From Phaeobacter sp. QD34_24 (GTDB lineage Bacteria; Pseudomonadota; Alphaproteobacteria; Rhodobacterales; Rhodobacteraceae): a stretch of DNA of 64,000 nucleotides. How positions within the stretch are numbered: position 1 is the first letter of the stretch; the number at the start of each line of letters is the position of its first letter. Position numbers and translations under genes: made by a program. The DNA is taken from assembly GCF_028890115.1 (NCBI RefSeq), contig NZ_JARCJD010000003.1, positions 165,475-229,474 on the forward strand, given 5' to 3'. Below the pieces are notes generated by a model. The model saw only the letters and a program-made list of their open reading frames with translations, searched no databases and was not told the origin of the DNA. Positions 9,030 through 17,012 of the stretch are shown here, piece after piece.

Positions 9030-10631
9030 ATGCGGACACTGAAGGAAAAACTGTCAAAATCCGATGGACCCACCATCATTCAGGGGGCCGGGCGACAATT
9101 TCAACGATTGACCAGTATGGCTCTGGTGCCGGTTCCGGCGCTGGTGGCATATTTTGTCGATGGGGCGGTGTCCTGGTGGATGATTGCGGCGCTGAGCGCG
9201 GTTCTTGGGGTGCTCTCCTTTGCCTCCAAGCAGCTTCCGGAGAGCTCTCGGGATTACATCATCGCCTTCTGCCTGATCGGGCACAGCGTGCTGTTCACGA
9301 CGGCCTTCAGCGGCCATCCATGGCAGCTGGACAGCCATATGCTGTTCTTTGCCTTGCTGGCGGTTGTCGCCACGCTGCACAACATGGGGGCGGTGCTGTT
9401 CGCCACCGCTTTGATCGCGGTGCATCACCTGTCTTTCAGCCTGTTGATGCCCAGCCTGGTCTATCCCGGCGGCGGTGTGATCGAGAGCCTGTCGCGGACC
9501 GTGATGCATGCGGTGATCGTGCTGGTCGAGGCGGGCATTCTGCTTCTCAGCATCTATCAGCGCAAACAGGCTGATCTGGCGCTGGAAGCGCAGCAGGAGG
9601 CGCTGCAGCAAGAGGCGGCCAAGGCCGAAGAGGCGCAGGAAGAAGCCATGCGCAGCAAGCGGGACACGGAAATGATCGTGCATGTGTTCGACACCAGCCT
9701 GCAGACCATGGCCTCCGGCAACCTCAGCAGCCGTATCACCAGCGACTTCCCGCAGGAATACGAAACGATGCGCACAAATTTCAACGCGCTTGCCGATAGC
9801 CTGAATGCAGGTCTGGGCACCGCCATGTCGATCTCCGGAGAGTTCCGCGAAAACGCACAGTCGGTTTCGGAAGCGGTACAAAGCCTGTCGGCACGGACCG
9901 AATCCCAGGCGGCTACCCTGACCGAAACCACCTCGGCCCTGCAAGAATTGAGCGAATCCGTGAAGAAAAGCGCAACCGATTCCAACAAGGCCGCCGAGAA
10001 CGCCCGCGGTGCCTACAATGGTGCGGTTGAAAATGGCGATCTGATGAGCGCTGCAGTGGAGGCGATGGGCCATATCGAGAAATCCTCCAACGAGATTTCG
10101 ACCATCATCAACGTCATCGAGGACATCTCGTTCCAGACCAACCTCTTGGCGCTGAACGCCGGGGTCGAAGCGGCCCGGGCCGGTGAAAGCGGTCGTGGCT
10201 TTGCCGTGGTGGCCGCCGAGGTGCGCGCGCTGGCGCAGCGCACTGCGGATGCGGCCAACGAGGTGAAGTCCCTGATCGGCACCAGCGCGGTGCAGGTGAA
10301 AGAGGGATCGCAGCTGGTGAACCGTGCCGGTGGCGCGCTGCAGGACATCGTGGCGCAGGTTTCCGAGACCAGCAAGCTGATCGAGGAAATCTCCGGAACC
10401 TCCGCCGATCAGGCCTCGGCCCTGTCGGAAATGGCAACCGCGCTCAGCACGCTGGATGGGGCGACCCAGACCAATGCGGCCATGGTCGAGGAAATGACCG
10501 CCATGAGCATGACCATGGACAGCAAGGCACGCGAACTGGCAGGCACCCTGTCTCAGTTCCAGCTGGACGGTCAGGGCTCTTCCGACGGGTTCGGCCATGA
10601 GGATGGCGACCATCTCCGGCTGGCGGGGTGA
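9030..10631 (+). CDS. Methyl-accepting chemotaxis protein with multi-helix membrane sensor
   Basis: A chemoreceptor of 533 residues from the ATG at 9030. The first ~170 residues form about six membrane helices with short loops, including [19 protein letters not shown], and no periplasmic ligand-binding domain. A coiled coil rich in Glu, Gln and Ala ([20 protein letters not shown]) and a HAMP-like segment follow. The cytoplasmic signalling hairpin is canonical, with [20 protein letters not shown] and [19 protein letters not shown]. There is no C-terminal CheR/CheB-binding pentapeptide. The stimulus may be sensed in the membrane. A TTG nine codons upstream is a weaker start. A terminator follows. 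Confidence 0.93.
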   Translation: MRTLKEKLSKSDGPTIIQGAGRQFQRLTSMALVPVPALVAYFVDGAVSWWMIAALSAVLGVLSFASKQLPESSRDYIIAFCLIGHSVLFTTAFSGHPWQLDSHMLFFALLAVVATLHNMGAVLFATALIAVHHLSFSLLMPSLVYPGGGVIESLSRTVMHAVIVLVEAGILLLSIYQRKQADLALEAQQEALQQEAAKAEEAQEEAMRSKRDTEMIVHVFDTSLQTMASGNLSSRITSDFPQEYETMRTNFNALADSLNAGLGTAMSISGEFRENAQSVSEAVQSLSARTESQAATLTETTSALQELSESVKKSATDSNKAAENARGAYNGAVENGDLMSAAVEAMGHIEKSSNEISTIINVIEDISFQTNLLALNAGVEAARAGESGRGFAVVAAEVRALAQRTADAANEVKSLIGTSAVQVKEGSQLVNRAGGALQDIVAQVSETSKLIEEISGTSADQASALSEMATALSTLDGATQTNAAMVEEMTAMSMTMDSKARELAGTLSQFQLDGQGSSDGFGHEDGDHLRLAG

Positions 10632-10664
10632 TCCGGACCCGAAGCGAGACTTGACTTCTCCGGC

Positions 10665-10694
10665 AGAGGCGGCGCGACAGGCGGCGCCTCTTTT
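10665..10694 (+). terminator. Terminator after chemoreceptor gene
   Basis: AGAGGCG pairs with CGCCTCT around a GC-rich loop, followed by TTTCG. It lies 33 bases after the stop codon. Confidence 0.65.
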
Positions 10695-10729
10695 CGTTTG
10701 GGCCGGGTTCGGTGTTCGGGGTGGGGGAG

Positions 10730-11899
10730 TCAGATGCGCCCGGCGGTTTCAAACCAGGGCAGCACGTGGCCGCGCACATGGGTCCAGACATCGGCGGCAC
10801 CGCGCGCAATCTTGACACCCACACGCTGTTCAAGCTGGCCGAAGTTCACGTCATATTCCACCCAGGTCCCCCCGCCGTTCAACAGGTTCAGAAACAGCGG
10901 CTGCACGCGGTCGATGGACTTGGCAAAGATGGCATCCGGGCTGGCGGCCTCTTCGAACTCCGTCCACAGGGCGTGGAAGTCCCCGGCTTGCGGTTGCGGC
11001 AGCAGGTGAAACAGACGCCGGGCGGCAGCGGCTTCCCGGTCGGCCAGCGCGGCAAGGGTGGCAGGATCCTGCGTGCCATGAATGGGCGTGTCGCCTGCGT
11101 CGATTTCCACGAGATCATGCAGGAGCAGCATACGCATGACCCGCGACAGATCGATATCATGCGAGGCATGTTCGGCAAGGATCCAGCCGTGCAGCATGAT
11201 ATGCCAACTGTGTTCGGCTGAATTCTCCCGGCGGCTGCCATCGCCCAGCCGCGATGCCCGCAGCACCTGCTTGAGCGCATCCGCTTCGTTCAGAAACCCA
11301 AGCCTTTGCGTGAAGCTCGGGCAACTCTCGCTCCCGGCCTGTCCCAGCAGGCTCTGGGCATGGTGGTAGGCTTTCGGAAATCCCGTCTTCAAGCCGGTCG
11401 CGCGGCCGGTTTCCAGGTTGTCGCGGACAATGTCGAGGTGGAACTCCGGCACCTGCCGACAGTGCAGCGTCTGAAAGATCGGCTGGCAATGATCCAGATG
11501 TTTGGCAAAGCGGGCATCAAGTGTTTCGCCGGCCTCAAACTCCCGCCACAGGTCCAGTAGCGCGGTGCCCTGATCGCTTGGCAGCAGGGCAAACAGCCGT
11601 CTGGCTGCGGTGTCTTCGGCTGCCGTGACGGCCTTCCAGTCGACATCACCTGCAATCGGGTGGTCGCCGACATCGATCTCGACCAGATCGTGCAGCAGAA
11701 GCATCTGGATGACCCGGTCGACATTCACGGCCGGATCGGCGAGCGGCGCCAGGGTCAAGGCATAGAGCGCCAAGTGCCAGCTGTGTTCGGCTGAATTCTC
11801 CGGGCGCGATCCATCCAGGATCAGGTTTTGCCGTTCGATCCGGCGCAGCTTTTCGGCCTCGCGTAGAAAGGCAAACTGGGCGTCCAGCCGTGCGCTCAC
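10730..11899 (-). CDS. Tandem HD-domain phosphohydrolase
   Basis: A 389-residue protein made of two complete HD-domain repeats in one chain. Repeat 1 has NSAEHSWH (His39, His42) and LLLHDLVEIDVGD (His70-Asp71). Repeat 2 has NSAEHSWH (His230, His233) and LLLHDLVEIDAGD (His261-Asp262). Both halves keep the metal ligands, so both are probably active. Single-domain relatives in the YfbR-like HD group are 5'-nucleotidases of about 190 residues, which makes nucleotide hydrolysis plausible but unproven. The start overlaps the stop of the upstream small gene (ATGA). It is the last gene of a three-gene unit divergent from iscR. Confidence 0.85.
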   Translation of the reverse strand: MSARLDAQFAFLREAEKLRRIERQNLILDGSRPENSAEHSWHLALYALTLAPLADPAVNVDRVIQMLLLHDLVEIDVGDHPIAGDVDWKAVTAAEDTAARRLFALLPSDQGTALLDLWREFEAGETLDARFAKHLDHCQPIFQTLHCRQVPEFHLDIVRDNLETGRATGLKTGFPKAYHHAQSLLGQAGSESCPSFTQRLGFLNEADALKQVLRASRLGDGSRRENSAEHSWHIMLHGWILAEHASHDIDLSRVMRMLLLHDLVEIDAGDTPIHGTQDPATLAALADREAAAARRLFHLLPQPQAGDFHALWTEFEEAASPDAIFAKSIDRVQPLFLNLLNGGGTWVEYDVNFGQLEQRVGVKIARGAADVWTHVRGHVLPWFETAGRI

Positions 11900-12153
11900 T
11901 GACCGCCGCCCGTTGTGGAGTGCCGGGCTTCGGCCTCGGCCTGGAGGGCCGCGATCTTCTGGTTCAGGAAATCGCGCGCCTTGCGTTCTGCCAGGCGCAC
12001 GCGCACCTCTGTCAGATAGGCCTCTTCCAGCGATTGAGACGCTGCGCCAAGCACCTGACCGACTTCGACATAAAGCCTGTCCTCGTCGATCGCATCCTGG
12101 ATCTTGAGGGTGTCGATGGCCAGTTTCTGCGCCAGCGTCTCGATCGTGCTCAT
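11896..12153 (-). CDS. Small coiled-coil protein of unknown function
   Basis: An 85-residue soluble, charged, mostly helical protein with no membrane segment. The sequence runs TIETLAQKLAIDTLKIQDAI, then QSLEEAYLTEVRVRLAERKA, and ends QKIAALQAEAEARHSTTGGG. No family recognised. It shares one base with the upstream hydrolase stop and overlaps the downstream HD gene by four bases, so the three are almost certainly translated from one mRNA. The tight packing supports it being a real gene. Confidence 0.75.
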   Translation of the reverse strand: MSTIETLAQKLAIDTLKIQDAIDEDRLYVEVGQVLGAASQSLEEAYLTEVRVRLAERKARDFLNQKIAALQAEAEARHSTTGGGQ

Positions 12154-12806
12154 CAGCGGGTGTTCTCGGTCAGGCGGCGCTTGACGTAGTCGTTCACATT
12201 GCCGATCAGCGTGTCCATATGCGGTTCCTGGAAGAAGTGATCCGCACCTTCCACCTCGGTATGGGTGATGGTGATGCCCTTTTGTTCATGCAGCTTGTTC
12301 ACCAGGTTGACCGTATCGGCGGGCGGTGCCACGCGGTCGGCGGTGCCGTTGATGATCAGCCCCGAAGAGGGGCAGGGCGCCAGGAAGGAGAAATCATACA
12401 TGTTGGCAGGCGGCGCCACCGAGATGAAGCCGGTGATTTCCGGACGCCGCATCAGCAGCTGCATGCCGATCCAGGCGCCAAAGGAAAAGCCCGCGACCCA
12501 GCAATGCTTGGAGTTGTTGTTCATCGACTGCAGGTAATCCAGCGCCGAGGCTGCATCGGACAGCTCTCCGACGCCCTGATCATATTCGCCCTGGCTGCGG
12601 CCGACCCCACGGAAGTTGAACCGCAAAACGGTAAAGCCCATGTTGTAAAAGGCGTAGTGCAGGTTATAGACAACCTTGTTGTTCATCGTGCCGCCGAACT
12701 GCGGATGAGGATGAAGGACGATCGCGATCGGGGCGTCTTTTTCTTTCTGCGGGTGATAGCGGCCTTCCAGGCGGCCTTCGGGTCCGGGAAAAATGACCTC
12801 GGGCAT
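12153..12806 (-). CDS. Alpha/beta hydrolase (COG2945-like)
   Basis: A 217-residue serine hydrolase with the compact fold seen in COG2945 proteins. The oxyanion region is VLHPHPQFGGTMNN, the strand-turn is RFNFRGVGRSQGEYD, and the nucleophile elbow is GFSFGAW. A late Asp (NGTADRVAPP) and His (EGADHFF) complete the triad. The substrate is unknown. It is the first gene of a minus-strand unit whose promoter must lie in the 190-base gap shared with iscR, so the Irr-like box there could affect it too. Confidence 0.88.
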   Translation of the reverse strand: MPEVIFPGPEGRLEGRYHPQKEKDAPIAIVLHPHPQFGGTMNNKVVYNLHYAFYNMGFTVLRFNFRGVGRSQGEYDQGVGELSDAASALDYLQSMNNNSKHCWVAGFSFGAWIGMQLLMRRPEITGFISVAPPANMYDFSFLAPCPSSGLIINGTADRVAPPADTVNLVNKLHEQKGITITHTEVEGADHFFQEPHMDTLIGNVNDYVKRRLTENTR

Positions 12807-12853
12807 GTGCGGTTCGTTCCTACTCTTATTCCGTGGGAGCCGGATCGGGAAAC

Positions 12854-12882
12854 TTGACGAATTCCCTTGGGCACCTTAGAAC
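12854..12882 (+). promoter_or_regulatory. Probable promoter of the isc/suf operon
   Basis: TTGACG, a 17-nt spacer and TAGAAC form a sigma-70-like promoter about 110 bases before the iscR start. The -10 element lies inside the Irr-like palindrome. Confidence 0.6.
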
Positions 12883-12890
12883 TGTTCTAA
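12876..12890 (+). promoter_or_regulatory. Irr-type iron control element (ICE box)
   Basis: A perfect palindrome TTAGAACTGTTCTAA (7-bp arms) lies 106 bases before iscR. It matches the ICE motif recognised by Irr in alphaproteobacteria (TTTAGAA...TTCTAAA type). Irr is known to control suf genes in this group. Overlap with the -10 predicts repression when iron is low, subject to Irr identity and other regulators. Confidence 0.7.
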
Positions 12891-12995
12891 TTGCTGCGGT
12901 GGCCTGTGCCACGCGCGCTGTCCAGCCCAGATATGCGTTGCAGCTGTCAAGGTCAATGTTTTCGCCGTTTTCGCGGCCAATTGGGGTAAAAGAAG

Positions 12996-13478
12996 ATGAA
13001 GCTATCGACCAAGGGGCGATACGCCATGGTGGCCCTAGCGGATATTGCCTTGCAGCCAGAGGGTTCGCTGGTGGTGCTGAGCGATATTTCCAAGCGTCAG
13101 GATATCTCGCTGCCCTATCTTGAACAGCTGTTTGTCAAGCTGCGCCGGGCCGAGCTGGTGTCTTCGGTGCGCGGGCCGGGTGGGGGCTATCGCCTTGCCA
13201 AGCCGACCTCGGAAATCCGGGTGGTCGATGTGCTGTCGGCGGTGGATGAGACCGTGGATGCCATGCACAAGGGGGCAGGCGCTTCCGGTGCCGCCTCGGG
13301 CTCAAGGGCGCAATCGCTGACCAATCGCTTGTGGCAGAGCCTCAGCGCGCAGGTCTATGTATTCCTGCATCAGACGCGGCTGTCGGATGTGATCGCAAAC
13401 GAGCTGGCGCCCTGTCCGGCGGTGCCGAATCTGTTTGCGGTGGTGGACGCCGAAGGGGACCAGCGGGCAGAGGCGTGA
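12996..13478 (+). CDS. iscR: Rrf2 family Fe-S regulator IscR
   Basis: A winged-helix regulator of 160 residues that heads the Fe-S assembly operon. The N-terminus MKLSTKGRYAMVALADIA and the recognition region SLPYLEQLFVKLRRAELVSS, then VRGPGGGYRLAKP, are typical of IscR. The usual three clustered cysteines are missing: residues 91-104 read HKGAGASGAASGSR, and the only Cys is Cys140 (ELAPCPAV). Single-cysteine IscR with unusual cluster ligation has been described in Rhodobacter sphaeroides. It likely represses its own operon according to Fe-S status. The ATG at 12996 follows a purine-rich GGGGTAAAAGAAG. Confidence 0.93.
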   Translation: MKLSTKGRYAMVALADIALQPEGSLVVLSDISKRQDISLPYLEQLFVKLRRAELVSSVRGPGGGYRLAKPTSEIRVVDVLSAVDETVDAMHKGAGASGAASGSRAQSLTNRLWQSLSAQVYVFLHQTRLSDVIANELAPCPAVPNLFAVVDAEGDQRAEA

Positions 13479-13548
13479 CGCCCTGCCCAGGTGCACGGCC
13501 ACGGGCTGCAGCGGGTATTTCTAGTGATCGATGGGAAAACATGAGTCT

Positions 13549-14592
13549 ATGAAACGGGTTTATCTGGATCATAACGCGACCACTCCGCTGCGCGCCGAGG
13601 CGCGGGAGGCGATGATCGCGGCGATGGATCTTTGTGGCAATCCGTCCTCTGTCCATGCAGAGGGGCGCGCGGCAAAATCCCTGATCGAACGCAGCCGGGC
13701 ACAGATCGCCGAAGCCTTTGGGGCCGATGGCGCCGATATCGTCTTTACCTCCGGCTCGACCGAGGGGGCCTCGCTTGCGTTGGCGGGGCGCGACCTGCAT
13801 GGCGCTGCGGTTGAGCATGATGCGGTAAGGGCCTGGATCAAAGATGATCTTTCCGTTTCGGCCGATGGGGAGGTATCGGTTTCTGAGCCTGGGCAAACAA
13901 CCCTGCAACTGGCCAATTCCGAAACCGGCGTGGTGCAAAGCCTGCCAGAGGGGCTGGCGGTCACCGATGCGACGCAGGGATTTGGCAAGCTGCCGGTGGC
14001 CTTCAACTGGCTGGGCGCCGAAATGGCGCTGATCTCGGCGCATAAGCTGGGTGGCCCCAAGGGCTGCGGGGCGGTCGTTCTGAAGCGCGGCACCGATCTG
14101 GCGGCGCAGATCAAGGGCGGCGGGCAGGAAATGGGCCGCCGCTCCGGCACCGAAAATGTCATTGGCATTGCCGGATTCGCGGCGGCGGCCACGGCGGCGC
14201 AGCGGGATTTGGCGGATGGAAAATGGGACCGGGTCGCAGAACTTAGAAATATTCTAGAAAATGCGCTTGCAGCCGGCGCTCCGGAAACTATTTTTGTCGG
14301 GAAGGACGCGAACCGCCTGCCCAATACCTCTTGTTTTGCCACGCCGGGCTGGAAGGGCGAAACGCAGGTGATGCAGATGGACCTGGCTGGATTTGCCATC
14401 AGTGCAGGCAGCGCCTGTTCCAGCGGCAAGGTGCGCGCCAGCGCGGTGCTGACCGCAATGGGATATGACGAGACAACCGCCCAGGGCGCCATTCGCGTGT
14501 CGCTGGGGCTGGAGACAACCGAAGACGATGTGCTGCGCTTTGCCGAGGCGTGGCTGCAAAAACACGAGAAACATCGCGCCCGCGCGGCGTGA
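13549..14592 (+). CDS. iscS: Cysteine desulfurase, IscS/NifS type
   Basis: A PLP enzyme that takes sulfur from cysteine as a persulfide for Fe-S assembly. At 347 residues it is shorter than E. coli IscS. It shows the start MKRVYLDHNATTPLR, the PLP lysine in SAHKLGGPKG (Lys166), and the catalytic Cys290 in SAGSACSSGKVRAS. The start at 13549 fits the conserved N-terminus; an in-frame ATG at 13531 would add six residues. It lies between iscR and sufB, so the operon carries two desulfurases, this class I enzyme and SufS. Confidence 0.9.
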   Translation: MKRVYLDHNATTPLRAEAREAMIAAMDLCGNPSSVHAEGRAAKSLIERSRAQIAEAFGADGADIVFTSGSTEGASLALAGRDLHGAAVEHDAVRAWIKDDLSVSADGEVSVSEPGQTTLQLANSETGVVQSLPEGLAVTDATQGFGKLPVAFNWLGAEMALISAHKLGGPKGCGAVVLKRGTDLAAQIKGGGQEMGRRSGTENVIGIAGFAAAATAAQRDLADGKWDRVAELRNILENALAAGAPETIFVGKDANRLPNTSCFATPGWKGETQVMQMDLAGFAISAGSACSSGKVRASAVLTAMGYDETTAQGAIRVSLGLETTEDDVLRFAEAWLQKHEKHRARAA

Positions 14593-14607
14593 CTGCAGGA
14601 GAAGATC

Positions 14608-16128
14608 ATGGCCGCTTTGGACCAGACCCAAGTCAAGGAAGGTGTTGACCAGGAAACCGTGGATGCGGTGGCGGAGGTCAGTACATATAAATACGGCTGG
14701 GAAACCGATATCGAGATGGAATATGCCCCCAAGGGCGTGAACCCGGATATCGTTCGGCTGATCTCGGAAAAGAACGAAGAGCCGGAATGGATGACCGAAT
14801 GGCGTCTGGCCGCATTCGAACGCTGGCAGCAGATGGAAGAGCCCAACTGGGCCATGGTCAGCTATCCCAAGATCGACTTCCAGGATCAGTATTACTATGC
14901 CCGCCCCAAATCGATGGAGGTGAAGCCGAAATCCCTGGATGAGGTCGACCCCAAGCTGCTGGCGACATACGAGAAGCTGGGTATCCCCCTGAAAGAGCAG
15001 ATGATTCTGGCAGGCGTCGAGGGTGCTGAGAACGCCCCCGTCGAAGGCCGCAAGGTGGCCGTGGATGCGGTCTTCGACTCCGTTTCCGTCGGCACCACCT
15101 TCCAGAAGGAACTGCAGGAAGCAGGCGTCATCTTCTGTTCCATCTCTGAAGCAATCCGCGAACACCCCGAACTCGTGAAGAAATACCTGGGCTCGGTTGT
15201 GCCGGTCTCCGACAACTTCTATGCCACGCTGAACTCCGCCGTGTTCTCTGACGGCTCCTTTGTCTACGTGCCGCCCGGCGTGCGCTGCCCGATGGAGCTC
15301 AGCACCTATTTCCGCATCAATGCGGAGAACACCGGCCAGTTCGAACGCACCCTGATCATTGCCGATAAAGGAAGCTACGTCAGCTACTTGGAGGGCTGTA
15401 CGGCTCCGCAGCGCGATGTCGCGCAGCTGCATGCCGCCGTGGTCGAAATCATCATCGAAGAAGACGCGGAGGTGAAATACTCCACCGTGCAAAACTGGTA
15501 TCCGGGCGATGAGGAAGGCAAGGGCGGCATCTATAACTTCGTCACCAAACGTGCCGATTGCCGTGGCGACCGTGCCAAGGTGATGTGGACCCAGGTTGAA
15601 ACAGGCTCTGCCGTAACCTGGAAATACCCGTCCTGCATCCTGCGCGGCGAGGAAAGCCAGGGTGAGTTCTACTCGATCGCCATCGCCAACAACATGCAGC
15701 AGGCCGATACCGGCACCAAGATGGTGCATCTGGGCAAGAACACCAAGTCCCGCATCGTCTCCAAGGGGATCTCGGCTGGCAAGGCGCAGAACACCTATCG
15801 CGGGCTGGTGTCGATGCACCCAAAGGCGAAGAATTCGCGCAACTACACCCAGTGCGACAGTCTGCTGATCGGTGACAAATGCGGCGCCCATACGGTGCCT
15901 TACATCGAAGTGAAGAACAATTCCTCGCGGGTTGAGCATGAGGCAACCACATCCAAGGTGGACGACGATCAGCTGTTCTACTGCCGCCAGCGCGGCATGG
16001 ACGAGGAAGAGGCGGTCGCCCTGGTGGTGAACGGCTTCTGTAAGGACGTGTTGCAGGCCCTGCCGATGGAATTCGCCATGGAGGCGCAGCAGCTGGTTGC
16101 GATCTCGCTTGAAGGCTCCGTGGGCTAA
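14608..16128 (+). CDS. sufB: Fe-S scaffold subunit SufB
   Basis: SufB is the main subunit of the SufBC2D scaffold on which Fe-S clusters are built. It is 506 residues long. The core holds [20 protein letters not shown], the [16 protein letters not shown] segment, and the key residues Cys416 ([10 protein letters not shown]) and the Glu in [16 protein letters not shown]. The last helices read [25 protein letters not shown]-type site precedes the ATG. It follows iscS by 15 bases and is separated from sufC by a hairpin-rich gap. Confidence 0.98.
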   Translation: MAALDQTQVKEGVDQETVDAVAEVSTYKYGWETDIEMEYAPKGVNPDIVRLISEKNEEPEWMTEWRLAAFERWQQMEEPNWAMVSYPKIDFQDQYYYARPKSMEVKPKSLDEVDPKLLATYEKLGIPLKEQMILAGVEGAENAPVEGRKVAVDAVFDSVSVGTTFQKELQEAGVIFCSISEAIREHPELVKKYLGSVVPVSDNFYATLNSAVFSDGSFVYVPPGVRCPMELSTYFRINAENTGQFERTLIIADKGSYVSYLEGCTAPQRDVAQLHAAVVEIIIEEDAEVKYSTVQNWYPGDEEGKGGIYNFVTKRADCRGDRAKVMWTQVETGSAVTWKYPSCILRGEESQGEFYSIAIANNMQQADTGTKMVHLGKNTKSRIVSKGISAGKAQNTYRGLVSMHPKAKNSRNYTQCDSLLIGDKCGAHTVPYIEVKNNSSRVEHEATTSKVDDDQLFYCRQRGMDEEEAVALVVNGFCKDVLQALPMEFAMEAQQLVAISLEGSVG

Positions 16129-16146
16129 TCGCCTGACTGATGCCGC

Positions 16147-16233
16147 GTGTCTCCACAGCCAGTGGAGGCACCCGGCAAGTGTAATAATTTTCCGGGAGCG
16201 CCCGGCTTGGAACAACGGGACACAGGCTGTCCC
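16147..16233 (+). other. Two intercistronic hairpins between sufB and sufC
   Basis: Positions 16147-16171 pair GTGTCTCCAC with GTGGAGGCAC (one mismatch, 5-nt loop). Positions 16217-16233 pair GGGACA with TGTCCC around CAGGC. They occupy the 128-base gap in an otherwise tight operon. Neither has a T-run, so they look more like mRNA processing or stability elements than terminators. Confidence 0.55.
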
Positions 16234-16256
16234 AATAAGATTGAAACGAGGAAATC

Positions 16257-17012
16257 ATGCTGGAAATCAAAAACCTGCACGTGAAACTTGAAGAAGAGGA
16301 CAAGCAGATCCTCAAAGGTGTGGATCTCACGGTTGAGGCCGGCAAGGTGCATGCGATCATGGGACCGAACGGGTCGGGCAAATCGACCCTCTCCTATGTC
16401 CTCTCTGGTAAGGACGGCTATGAGGTGACCGATGGCACCGCGACCCTGGATGGTGAGGATCTCTTGGATCTGGAGCCGGAAGAGCGCGCCGCCGCTGGCA
16501 TGTTCCTCGCCTTCCAATACCCGGTGGAAATCCCCGGCGTTGGCAACATGACCTTCCTGCGCACCGCCGTGAACGCACAGCGCAAGGCCCGTGGCGAAGA
16601 GGAACTGTCGGCTGCTGACTTCCTGAAAGTGGTGCGTGCCAAGGCCAAGACCCTGAAGATCGACGCCGACATGCTGAAGCGCCCCGTCAATGTCGGCTTC
16701 TCGGGCGGCGAGAAAAAGCGCAACGAAATCCTCCAGATGGCCATGCTGGAGCCGAAGATGTGCATCCTGGACGAGACCGACTCGGGCCTGGACGTGGACG
16801 CAATGAAACTGGTGGCCGAAGGCGTCAACGCCCTGCGCGACGAAGGCCGCGGTTTCCTGGTGATCACCCACTACCAGCGCCTGTTGGACCACATCAAACC
16901 GGACGTGGTGCACATCATGGCCAACGGTCGCATCGTGAAAACCGGCGGCCCCGAGCTGGCGCTTGAGGTGGAAAACAACGGCTATGCCGACATCCTGGCC
17001 GAGGTGGCGTAA
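16257..17012 (+). CDS. sufC: Suf complex ATPase SufC
   Basis: A soluble ABC-type ATPase of 251 residues that drives conformational change of SufB-SufD. Walker A is GPNGSGKSTL, the signature is FSGGEKKRNEILQM, and Walker B with the D-loop is CILDETDSGLDVDAM. The switch His lies in VITHYQRLLDHI. It starts with MLEIKNLHVKL and has GAGGAAAT just upstream. The stop TAA is immediately followed by the sufD ATG. Confidence 0.98.
   Translation: MLEIKNLHVKLEEEDKQILKGVDLTVEAGKVHAIMGPNGSGKSTLSYVLSGKDGYEVTDGTATLDGEDLLDLEPEERAAAGMFLAFQYPVEIPGVGNMTFLRTAVNAQRKARGEEELSAADFLKVVRAKAKTLKIDADMLKRPVNVGFSGGEKKRNEILQMAMLEPKMCILDETDSGLDVDAMKLVAEGVNALRDEGRGFLVITHYQRLLDHIKPDVVHIMANGRIVKTGGPELALEVENNGYADILAEVA

Noticed and set aside
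14254..16215. 653-residue open frame antisense to sufB
   Set aside because: Shadow of sufB without any motif or ribosome binding site.
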